This document shows positions 6,970 through 13,136 of a stretch of 13,136 nt of DNA, one piece after another. This stretch comes from JBEHYA01 sp048498415 (GTDB lineage: Bacteria; Pseudomonadota; Alphaproteobacteria; UBA9219; RGZA01). The position numbers were made by a program, and so were the translations under genes. The stretch lies in contig JBEHYA010000057.1 of assembly GCA_048498415.1 (NCBI GenBank), positions 1-13,136 on the forward strand, written 5' to 3'. A model generated the notes under the pieces. The model did no database searches. It saw nothing but the letters and a program-made list of their open reading frames with translations, and had not been told where the DNA came from. Numbering within the stretch: position 1 is the first letter of the stretch; every line of letters begins with the position of its first letter.

Positions 6970-7138
6970 ATTATTTGTTAACCATACCGCAAATAGCCCA
7001 TAAATTCGTTTTATTGAAACAATTTATTTTGTTGAAAAAGACCAATTCAGGGTCTACCAAAAGAACCATAACAACAACGCACCTGAACGAACACTGCATT
7101 TCAAGTTCGGCATCAGGGCATAGCTTTTGGGGCTACAT

Positions 7139-7402
7139 ATGTCGCGCAAGAAAATGGATGGGAAGGCGGAGAGCCTTTCCCACACGAAGGAACTCGACTC
7201 TGATTTCCCGGAGTCCTTAAGCCAAAAAGGCGCCATGGCGCTGGCCAAACGGCTGGAACTGTACTGGCGCAAGAACGGGTATACGTCTGCGCGGTTCTGG
7301 GCGGAGCCGATCGGCGAACGGTTCGAGAAAGTGGGCAGCTATGATATTTACCGCGTCACCAGCAATTTAGTGAACGGCCTGCCGCCGCGGTACATGGCCT
7401 AA
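7139..7402 (+). CDS. Small conserved-looking hypothetical protein
   Basis: 87 aa from the ATG at 7139, with GGGG at 7129-7132 as a passable SD. An in-frame TTG at 7127 would add four residues. The N-terminal 30 residues are polar and low in order (SRKKMDGKAESLSHTKELD). Residues ~31-87 look like a compact domain: GAMALAKRLELYWRKNGY, SARFWAEPIGERFEKVGSYDIYRVTSNLVNGLPP. A helix ending WRKNGY followed by a YD.R.....NGLP tail resembles small uncharacterised proteins I associate with alphaproteobacteria, but I cannot confirm this without a search. No signal peptide, membrane segment or known motif is seen. It faces the XRE regulator divergently across a 251-bp AT-rich space with palindromic sites, so it may be under that regulator. 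Confidence 0.75.
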   Translation: MSRKKMDGKAESLSHTKELDSDFPESLSQKGAMALAKRLELYWRKNGYTSARFWAEPIGERFEKVGSYDIYRVTSNLVNGLPPRYMA

Positions 7403-7415
7403 AGTTTTTTCTTTC

Positions 7416-7512
7416 TTGTCATGCCCGCGAAGGCGGGCATCCACGATAAGCCATTAAACAAGACCTTCGTTATGTGGCCTGCCGTGGATCCCCGCCTTCG
7501 CGGGGATGACAA
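7416..7512. repeat. Paired inverted REP-like hairpins between convergent genes
   Basis: Unit A is ATGCCCGC (7421-7428), loop GAAG, GCGGGCAT (7433-7440). Unit B is ATCCCCGC (7488-7495), loop CTTC, GCGGGGAT (7500-7507). The outer arms TTGTCAT (7416-7422) and ATGACAA (7506-7512) and the inner arms ATCCACG (7439-7445) and CGTGGAT (7483-7489) are complementary. Unit B is identical over 28 bp (7483-7510) to the copy at 8-35. The pair fills the space between the ends of the 7139 gene and the DUF3108-like gene, where it could block transcription from both sides. Neither side has the T-tract of a standard terminator. Confidence 0.85.
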
Positions 7513-7520
7513 ATTATCGA

Positions 7521-8372
7521 TCAGCGCGAGGCGTGCTGGGGCTTGCCGGTATCAAGGCCGGTAAGGTTCACGACCACGGCGCCAAAAATGGTGCTGGTCT
7601 CGGCCTTCACCGGCATGGGCGGCAGATCGGGCCGCAATTGAGCAAGGTAAATATAGGCGGGAGGGCGGCCGGATTGACCTTTGCCATCCTGCCAGAAGGT
7701 GCTGCCTTCGCGGTCTTTCCGCGAGCCGCCAAGGATGGCGAAATCAACTTTGCAGCGCGTGGCGGGGCCGGCATACATGTTGGTTTCACTGGCTGAAAGC
7801 ACGCTTTCTCCCGCTTCCTTCAATTTCAAATCAATACGCCGATGGCCATCGAAAATCGGGATGTTCTGGTCGCAGCCCTTGCCATACGCAAAGCTGGCCA
7901 GCACCTGCACGATGCCGCTTAAGGGATCGAGCGCGCCGTTCAGCATGTCATCGGGCACTTTTTCGTTCTTGCTTTCTTCGGGCGGGTTGAAGCTGGCGGC
8001 AGCTTTGCCCTTATCGAAATTCAAATTCACGGCTTTTTGATCGTCTTGCCAGATGGTGACGACGCTGGCGGTGCGGGGGTGGACTTCTTCATTCGCCACG
8101 CTGCCACTGGCGCTCACCTTCGCATCCCACGGCGCGATGCGGCGCAGCCAGCCCTGGGTGAAAGCCTGCAGCTGAATATTATAAAGTTTGCCGTCGGTGT
8201 TAAAGTCGGCCTTGCTATCCATAACGTGCAGGCCACCCAGATACACCGAATGGGTGAGATTGAGGGGCGGCAGATTCTCCATCACGTCGTCGGCGTGCGC
8301 CGGTGCAGCCAGCATGGCCGCTAACGCGACGCCGGCAAACAACGGATTGACAGAAAGACTTGCCCGCTTCAT
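7521..8372 (-). CDS. Secreted DUF3108-like protein
   Basis: 283 aa with a clear Sec signal peptide: MKRASLS, a hydrophobic core, then PAHA before Asp28, giving cleavage after residue 27. The mature protein is likely periplasmic and beta-rich. The pattern of an early NLTHSVYLGGLHVMDSKADF, then LYNIQLQAFTQGWLRRIAPW, then a central DPLSGIVQVLASFA followed by IFDGHRRIDLKLKE, fits the DUF3108 family. That family is an uncharacterised periplasmic group in proteobacteria; I assign it from memory of this layout. Two cysteines (KGCDQN and TRCKVDF) could form a disulfide. The start is supported by AAGGG about 8 nt upstream of the ATG. It is divergent from parE across only 62 bp, so the promoters must lie close together or overlap. 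No enzymatic motif is visible. Confidence 0.75.
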   Translation of the reverse strand: MKRASLSVNPLFAGVALAAMLAAPAHADDVMENLPPLNLTHSVYLGGLHVMDSKADFNTDGKLYNIQLQAFTQGWLRRIAPWDAKVSASGSVANEEVHPRTASVVTIWQDDQKAVNLNFDKGKAAASFNPPEESKNEKVPDDMLNGALDPLSGIVQVLASFAYGKGCDQNIPIFDGHRRIDLKLKEAGESVLSASETNMYAGPATRCKVDFAILGGSRKDREGSTFWQDGKGQSGRPPAYIYLAQLRPDLPPMPVKAETSTIFGAVVVNLTGLDTGKPQHASR

Positions 8373-8434
8373 CTAAATACCCTTAGAATCCCCATAATTA
8401 CCGGGCAGTTTAACGTAGAAATGTTGGTTTTTCG

Positions 8435-10423
8435 ATGGCTGATTTATTTGGAAGTGCCGCAAAGGCAAGCCGCTATACCGCCGAAGATATCGAGGTATTA
8501 GAAGGGCTTGAGCCCGTGCGCCGGCGCCCCGGCATGTATATTGGCGGCACCGATGAAAAAGCCCTGCACCATTTAGTTGCAGAAGTGCTCGATAACGCCA
8601 TGGACGAAGCGGTGGCGGGGTATGCCAACCGCATTGAAGTGGGCCTTTCGGCCGACGGCACCTGTTCAATCGCCGATAACGGCCGCGGTATTCCGGTAGA
8701 CAAGCATCCAAAATATCCGGGCAAGAGCGCGCTGGAAGTTATTCTCACTATGCTGCACTCCGGCGGCAAGTTTTCGCAGAAGGCCTATCAGACATCGGGC
8801 GGTTTGCACGGCGTGGGTATTTCGGTTGTGAATGCGCTGACCGAATTTTTAGAGGTGGAAGTTGCGCGCGATAAAGTGCTGTGGCGCCAGCGTTATTCGC
8901 GCGGCGAGCCCAAAGGCAAGCTGGAGAAAGTGGGCGCGGTGACCAACCGGCGCGGCACAACCGTGAACTTCCGGCCTGACCCCGATATTTTCGGCACCAA
9001 GGCGAAGTTTAAGCCGGCCCTGATTTATAAGCTGGCACGTTCCAAAGCCTATCTGTTCCGCGGCGTGGAAATTCGCTGGTCATGCGATGCAGCGCTGCTG
9101 AAAGACACGCCGGAAATCCCGGAGACCGCGACGTTTCATTTTCCCGGCGGGCTGGAAGATTATTTAAAAAGCTCGATTGAAGGCCGCCCTACCCTCACCC
9201 CCGAACCCTTTGCGGGTTTTGCGGATTTGCCGGTGAAAAGCGGCAAAGTGGAATGGGCGGTGGCATGGCCCGATGACGGCGACGATGGTTTTTCGCACAC
9301 CTATTGCAATACCATTCCCACCCCGCTGGGCGGCACGCATGAAAGCGGTCTCCGCACCGCGTTAATGCGCGGGCTTCGCAATTACGGCGAGATGACGGGA
9401 AATAAGAAAATTGCGCAGGTGACCAGCGACGACGTGCTGGATGGCGCGGCGATTTTGCTTTCCGCTTTCATCCCTGACCCGCAGTTTCAGGGCCAGACCA
9501 AGGAAAAGCTGGCAACATTAGAAGCCGCGCGCTGGGTGGATCAGGTGATTAAGGATCACTTTGACCATTGGCTGACATCCAGCCCTGCGGCGAGCACCGC
9601 CCTTCTCAACCGCATCATTGAAAAGTCGGATGAGCGTTTAAAGAAGGCGCAGTTGAAAGAGTTGGGCCGCAAATCGCCCACGCGTAAACTGCGCCTGCCC
9701 GGCAAGCTGGCCGATTGCAGCCGCACCGATAGCGCGGGTACGGAATTGTTTCTGGTGGAAGGCGATAGCGCCGGCGGCAGCGCCAAACAGGCGCGCAGCC
9801 GCGAGACGCAGGCCATTTTGCCGCTCCGCGGTAAAATTCTGAACGTGGCCAGCGCTTCCAACGAAAAACTGCGCGGCAATCAGGAGCTGGCCGATCTTAT
9901 TCAGGCGATTGGCTGCCCGCTGGGTAAAGAATTTTCATCCGATAAAATGCGCTATGAACGCATTATCATCATGACCGATGCCGACGTGGATGGCGCGCAT
10001 ATCGCCGCGCTTCTCATGACGTTTTTCTACCGCGAAGTGCCGGAACTTATTTCCAAGGGGCATCTCTATCTCGCCCAGCCGCCGTTGTACCGCCTGCAAC
10101 AGGGCGGCAAGAGCGCGTATGCGCGGAACGACGCGCATAAGGATGAGTTGCTGGCTAAAGAATTCGGCGGGCGCGGCCATGTGGAGATCAGCCGCTTCAA
10201 AGGCCTTGGCGAAATGATGCCGGCGCAATTGAAAGAAACCACCATGGACCCCAGCAAGCGCAGCCTTTTACGTGTGATGCTGCCAAGCCATACCGACCCC
10301 GACCAGCGCGATGATGTGAAGGTCACGGAAGATCTGGTGGAAGCTTTAATGGGCCGCAAGCCGGAAAAACGCTTCCAGTTCATTCAGGAAAATGCGGGTT
10401 TCGCCAAGGAACTCGACGTTTAA
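8435..10423 (+). CDS. parE: DNA topoisomerase IV subunit B (ParE)
   Basis: ATPase subunit of topoisomerase IV, which decatenates daughter chromosomes together with ParC. 662 aa, full length. The GHKL ATPase domain has EVLDNAMDE (50-58, E50 aligned with the catalytic Glu), DNGRGIP (81-87) and GGLHGVGISVVNAL (122-135). The transducer domain follows, including the QTKEKLATLEA lysine loop (~354-364). The Toprim domain has ELFLVEGDSAGGSA (437-450) and DADVDGAHI (515-523), giving the Mg-binding acidic residues. The ending FQFIQENAGFAKELDV and the lack of the long GyrB insert favour ParE over GyrB. The start MADLFG is typical of alphaproteobacterial ParE; its SD is weak. parC is not nearby. The TAA stop overlaps the stop of the convergent coq4-like gene. 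Confidence 0.95.
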   Translation: MADLFGSAAKASRYTAEDIEVLEGLEPVRRRPGMYIGGTDEKALHHLVAEVLDNAMDEAVAGYANRIEVGLSADGTCSIADNGRGIPVDKHPKYPGKSALEVILTMLHSGGKFSQKAYQTSGGLHGVGISVVNALTEFLEVEVARDKVLWRQRYSRGEPKGKLEKVGAVTNRRGTTVNFRPDPDIFGTKAKFKPALIYKLARSKAYLFRGVEIRWSCDAALLKDTPEIPETATFHFPGGLEDYLKSSIEGRPTLTPEPFAGFADLPVKSGKVEWAVAWPDDGDDGFSHTYCNTIPTPLGGTHESGLRTALMRGLRNYGEMTGNKKIAQVTSDDVLDGAAILLSAFIPDPQFQGQTKEKLATLEAARWVDQVIKDHFDHWLTSSPAASTALLNRIIEKSDERLKKAQLKELGRKSPTRKLRLPGKLADCSRTDSAGTELFLVEGDSAGGSAKQARSRETQAILPLRGKILNVASASNEKLRGNQELADLIQAIGCPLGKEFSSDKMRYERIIIMTDADVDGAHIAALLMTFFYREVPELISKGHLYLAQPPLYRLQQGGKSAYARNDAHKDELLAKEFGGRGHVEISRFKGLGEMMPAQLKETTMDPSKRSLLRVMLPSHTDPDQRDDVKVTEDLVEALMGRKPEKRFQFIQENAGFAKELDV

Positions 10424-10890
10424 GCGACTGAGACGACGTGTACGCCAAGGAGATGCTGGCGGAGTTGATCGATGGATTGATCCATCCATGCGCTAAAGTC
10501 GACTTTTTCTAAATCGCCCGCATGCGCGGCTTTGCCCAGCATGTAGGCACGCATAAAAATCGGCCAGTGTTTCTTGCGCTTGAAGCGGTACTGCTTCGGA
10601 TAAAGATAGCAGCTGAGCATCTTGAAGAACCACAAATGCCATTCGCGCGTGTTCGGGTCGCAGCCCATGGTGAAACCCAGCACATAGGCTTCACTCGAGA
10701 GACTTAAATTTTTACCGAGCAGGCAATGCACGTAATCGTGCTGCGCGAGGCTGATGGAGCCGGGCAGCGCCAGCGGCGAAGCCGGGTTTTCGAACAGCCA
10801 GACGATAAAAGGCGACTTGCCCTTGAAGGTCTGGGCCCGGCACAGCTCGTTATAGGTTTCGCGCAGAGTCTTACTCATCCCACCAAGCAT
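10420..10890 (-). CDS. coq4: COQ4-family ubiquinone biosynthesis protein (short form)
   Basis: 156 aa from the ATG at 10890. Alternatives are an ATG at 10878 (152 aa) and an upstream TTG at 10980 that would overlap pabB; none has a good SD. The key evidence is H51-D52-Y-V-H55 followed by exactly 11 residues and E67, the HDxxHx11E metal-binding signature of COQ4. The C-terminal region, AYMLGKAAHAGDLEKVDFSAW then SIDQLRQHLL, also matches the usual COQ4 ending (a G..A motif, a D-W/F block, then L..R..L). In eukaryotes COQ4 belongs to the coenzyme Q synthesis complex and has been linked to C1 modification of the ring; a bacterial role is inferred. No transmembrane helix is seen. It is shorter than the eukaryotic proteins. 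It follows pabBC by 46 nt on the same strand and shares its stop-codon bases with parE. Confidence 0.75.
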   Translation of the reverse strand: MLGGMSKTLRETYNELCRAQTFKGKSPFIVWLFENPASPLALPGSISLAQHDYVHCLLGKNLSLSSEAYVLGFTMGCDPNTREWHLWFFKMLSCYLYPKQYRFKRKKHWPIFMRAYMLGKAAHAGDLEKVDFSAWMDQSIDQLRQHLLGVHVVSVA

Positions 10891-10936
10891 ACGCAGGAGT
10901 GGTTGAAGAAGGCTGAATTGAAGGTTTATCAATGGT

Positions 10937-12670
10937 TTATAAGGCTTTGCTAAGACGTAAACCGCGCAGGGAATTGCCAAGATAGATGGCCTTGGCGGCT
11001 TTTAGCATGGGGGCCGTAATAACGGACTCGGTAGCCTTATTCAGGGCCAGCCACTCGGCCCGCAGCGTGCCGGGGAGCAGGCCGCAGTTGAGGGCCGGCG
11101 TGAGCAGCCGGCCATCCAGTTCCACAAACACATTTGCGCGCGCGCTTTCACATAATTCGCCACGCGTGTTGAAGAACAAGACGTCATCGGCGCCGTGCGC
11201 CTGGGCACGGGCGAGTTCGGTTTCATACAGATCACGCTGCGTGGTTTTGTGATAGAGAAATTCGTTGCCACTTGCCAGAACGTGATTGGAAATGACGTGG
11301 CGCCAATCTTTGTTGTTATCATCGAGCGGTGATGCAGCGTGTACGAGATCGCCATTGCGTTTTAGCGTAAGGCGGTAGCGCATGAGTGATGCCGGGAATA
11401 GTTTTTCCTGCGCGGCGAGTGCAGCGTGGATTTTTGCTTCATCAAACGTAAAGCCGAAATGCGCGGCGGAGGTTTGCAGGCGTTGGAGATGGCGTTCCAG
11501 CAGGTAAAAGCCGGTGCCCCTCTCCCACTTCATGGTCTCGAACAAGTCAAAATAGCAGCTTTTATTGAGGAAGCGGGATTTTAGCAGGGCTTCGTCATAT
11601 TCATCGGCGGCATTTGAATCGGCGACGATGCCGCCGCCGACGCCGAGGATGCCTTTGCCGTTTTGCAGCACCAGCGTGCGAATGGCGACGTTAAAGATGG
11701 CGTGGTTTTTGCTGAAGGCGCCGATGGCGCCGGTGTAAACGCCGCGCGGGGTCTTCTCCAGCTCATGAATGATCTGCATGGCGCGGATTTTGGGAGCGCC
11801 GGTGATGGAGCCGCAGGGGAAAATGGCGCAGAGGAGTTTTTCGATGCTGATATTTTTCTGCAGCTTGGCGGTGACGGTGGATGTCATTTGATGGAGCGTC
11901 TCGAACGTCTCCACTTTAAACAGCTCCGGCACAGCCACTTGCCCCGGCTGGGCGATACGGCCGAAATCATTGCGCATCAAATCCACAATCATCAGGTTTT
12001 CAGCACGGGGTTTTGGGTGGCTGGCAAGTTCGGCGGCCAGCGTTTTATCGGCTTTTTCGCTTGTTCCACGCGGCGCGGTGCCTTTCATGGGTTTGCCGGT
12101 GATCACGCCGTCTTTGATTTCAAAAAACAGTTCCGGCGAGAGCGAGAGCACCTGAAACTCATCCGTCACAATCAGCGCCCCATGCGCCACATGCTGCTGG
12201 GCGCGGAGATGGGCGTAAAGCGCGAAGGCATCACCGGAGAAATCACAGGTATATGGAAAGGTGAGATTGACCTGATACATATCACCTTCGTTGATATAGC
12301 GGATGGCTTTATCGAAGGCTGTTTTGTAATCGGCGAAATTTTGTGCGGGGGTTAGGTGGGTGAGCGAGAAGCTTTTATCGGTATGCCAATCGGTAAATGC
12401 TTTCGGCGCATCGAAGACGCCGAACCAGAGCAGCGGGGTTGATGTTTCGCGAAAACAGGGCGCAAGTTTTTCTTCCAGTAATGCGCCGAGTTCATAGGCA
12501 AAATAGCCGGCAACGTGCTTGCCGGTATCGATGGCCGATTGCAGTTGTACTAGTGCCGCAGGGACTTCCGCAGGGTTTTGGGCGGTGATGATGTGGGTGG
12601 GGTTGGTATAAAGCGTGGCGCCTGATCCATCGCGGTTATCATCAAGAACGATGTAGGGCGGCTTTAGCAT
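10937..12670 (-). CDS. pabB: Fused aminodeoxychorismate synthase component I / ADC lyase (PabB-PabC)
   Basis: 577 aa catalysing two steps to 4-aminobenzoate for folate: chorismate plus ammonia to 4-amino-4-deoxychorismate, then pyruvate elimination. The PabB part (~1-375) carries NEGDMYQVNLTFP (127-139), KPMKGTAPRG (193-202) and FPCGSITGAPKIRAMQIIHELE (284-305). K196 in PMKGT marks PabB rather than TrpE, which has Ala there. The C-terminal class IV aminotransferase-like PabC part (~376-577) has ERGTGFYLLERHLQRL, the PLP lysine K475 in YHKTTQRDLYETE, GELCESARANVFVE and LLPGTLRAEW. Such fusions are known in bacteria. The ATG at 12670 follows the recJ stop after one nucleotide, suggesting coupling. 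A longer frame to 12910 exists but only overlaps recJ. PabA, the glutaminase partner, is not in the window. Confidence 0.93.
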   Translation of the reverse strand: MLKPPYIVLDDNRDGSGATLYTNPTHIITAQNPAEVPAALVQLQSAIDTGKHVAGYFAYELGALLEEKLAPCFRETSTPLLWFGVFDAPKAFTDWHTDKSFSLTHLTPAQNFADYKTAFDKAIRYINEGDMYQVNLTFPYTCDFSGDAFALYAHLRAQQHVAHGALIVTDEFQVLSLSPELFFEIKDGVITGKPMKGTAPRGTSEKADKTLAAELASHPKPRAENLMIVDLMRNDFGRIAQPGQVAVPELFKVETFETLHQMTSTVTAKLQKNISIEKLLCAIFPCGSITGAPKIRAMQIIHELEKTPRGVYTGAIGAFSKNHAIFNVAIRTLVLQNGKGILGVGGGIVADSNAADEYDEALLKSRFLNKSCYFDLFETMKWERGTGFYLLERHLQRLQTSAAHFGFTFDEAKIHAALAAQEKLFPASLMRYRLTLKRNGDLVHAASPLDDNNKDWRHVISNHVLASGNEFLYHKTTQRDLYETELARAQAHGADDVLFFNTRGELCESARANVFVELDGRLLTPALNCGLLPGTLRAEWLALNKATESVITAPMLKAAKAIYLGNSLRGLRLSKAL

Positions 12671-12671
12671 G

Positions 12672-13136
12672 TCAGGCCGCCGCGATGTCATCCACGATGA
12701 GCCGCGCTTCTTCGCGCATGGCGTAGGAATTGAGGCGGATGTGGCCCGCAATATGCACGCGCGTGCCTTTGGGCAAACGCGTGACGCCCTGCCCGATCTC
12801 GTTATCCATCGCCCGCCACGCCATGGCGCGCAGGTAATTGCCCATATCGTCTTTGACAAGAAGGCTAAGGTGGTTCTGGCCCACGGGGTCGGCCTTGCAC
12901 AAAATGGCATCCATCACCGCAAAGCGGGGTTCCGGGTTGCCCATGCCGAAGGGGGCCAACATTTGCAGTTTGCCGGCGAGATCTACATTCACGCCACCGG
13001 GGCTAAGCAGCGCATCTACAGAAAGCGTGGCTTCCAGGGGGGCGGGTCCTGCTCTCAGCACCAGTGGCCAGGCAGAGCCCGAACCGAAACCAGACCCCAC
13101 ACCGGAACCGCCTACTCCGGCCAATACCCGGTTCTT
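12672..13136 (-). CDS. recJ: RecJ single-strand 5'-3' exonuclease, C-terminal part (cut by window edge)
   Basis: Only the last ~155 codons are present; the frame stays open to the right edge. RecJ degrades single-stranded DNA 5' to 3' in recombination and repair. The diagnostic block is LAPFGMGNPEPRF with the preceding ATLSVDALLSPGGVNVDLAG, the RecJ OB-fold domain boundary. The OB-fold then runs to the end (NHLSLLVKDDMGNYLRAMAWRA, LPKGTRVHIAGHIRLNSY, EARLIVDDIAAA). The DHH catalytic domain lies outside. Upstream of the OB-fold the sequence becomes odd (~13036-13136): GVGGSGVGSGFGSGSAW occupies the place where RecJ normally has GGHxMAAGF plus a helical stretch. The normal His and about 25 residues seem absent, and AGA and GGA codons appear. 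It may be a degenerate stretch or a sequence chimera. pabB starts 1 nt after the stop. Confidence 0.85.
   Translation of the reverse strand, partial: KNRVLAGVGGSGVGSGFGSGSAWPLVLRAGPAPLEATLSVDALLSPGGVNVDLAGKLQMLAPFGMGNPEPRFAVMDAILCKADPVGQNHLSLLVKDDMGNYLRAMAWRAMDNEIGQGVTRLPKGTRVHIAGHIRLNSYAMREEARLIVDDIAAA

Noticed and set aside
6975..7220. 81-codon plus-strand frame starting in the regulator's upstream region
   Set aside because: It starts inside AT-rich regulatory DNA, has no SD, and overlaps the better-supported 7139 gene in another frame.
7416..7512. CRISPR array or classical intrinsic terminator
   Set aside because: There are only two inverted hairpins with no regular direct repeats or spacers, and no T-tract follows the stems in the transcribed direction. 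A repeat-element call fits better.
10891..10980. Longer coq4-like start at TTG 10980
   Set aside because: It would overlap the end of pabB by 44 bp and begins with a rare start codon. The ATG at 10890 gives a normal 46-nt gap. The longer form cannot be fully excluded.
12671..12910. 80-codon N-terminal extension of the pabB frame
   Set aside because: It overlaps the clear RecJ OB-fold in another frame and its Arg/Cys-rich product is not PabB-like. The ATG at 12670 directly after the recJ stop gives the normal start.

Overview
This window looks like ordinary chromosomal core sequence from a Gram-negative bacterium, most likely an alphaproteobacterium. The reasons are GmhA (ADP-heptose for LPS core), a class II DAHP synthase, a COQ4-family ubiquinone protein, an alphaproteobacterial-type ParE, and a small conserved-looking hypothetical of a kind I associate with alphaproteobacteria. 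Taxonomy below class level cannot be read reliably from the sequence. I see no prophage, insertion sequence, CRISPR array, tRNA or rRNA.

Region 1 (about 1-5895, all minus strand, read right to left) is an envelope and sugar-phosphate block: glmU, glmS, class II DAHP synthase, a small secreted protein and gmhA. GlmS draws on fructose-6-P, GmhA on sedoheptulose-7-P and DAHP synthase on erythrose-4-P, so three enzymes sit at branch points off the same sugar-phosphate pool. GlmS and GlmU supply UDP-GlcNAc for peptidoglycan and lipid A. The DAHP synthase, secreted protein and gmhA genes are nearly contiguous (gaps of 17 and 2 nt) and are probably one operon. glmU/glmS and glmS/DAHP synthase are separated by paired hairpin repeats.

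Region 2 (about 5896-7520) holds a single-pass membrane protein of unknown function, a convergent XRE-type regulator whose -35 region overlaps a perfect 16-bp palindrome (a likely autoregulatory operator), and a small plus-strand conserved hypothetical.

Region 3 (7521-13136) holds a secreted DUF3108-like protein divergent from parE (topoisomerase IV subunit B). parE meets a minus-strand set tail to tail: recJ (3' part only, cut by the window edge), a fused pabB-pabC and a short coq4-like gene. The parE and coq4-like stop codons share the same TTAA. pabBC gives 4-aminobenzoate for folate; coq4 points to ubiquinone.

The most distinctive non-coding signal is a family of short hairpins, ATCCCCGC-loop-GCGGGGAT and relatives. 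Two of the three complete loci lie between codirectional genes and one between convergent genes, and all are close to stop codons. In all three the hairpins come as inverted pairs, so that each unit folds alone and the two units also pair with each other. The stems vary by compensatory changes. Two copies 7.4 kb apart are identical over 28 bp. A second oddity is the last ~100 bp, where the RecJ frame becomes Gly/Ser-rich and lacks an expected segment while the opposite strand reads as a Pro/Glu-rich linker. This suggests either a degenerate RecJ or a contig-end chimera. I did not find convincing evidence of a new multi-gene system.
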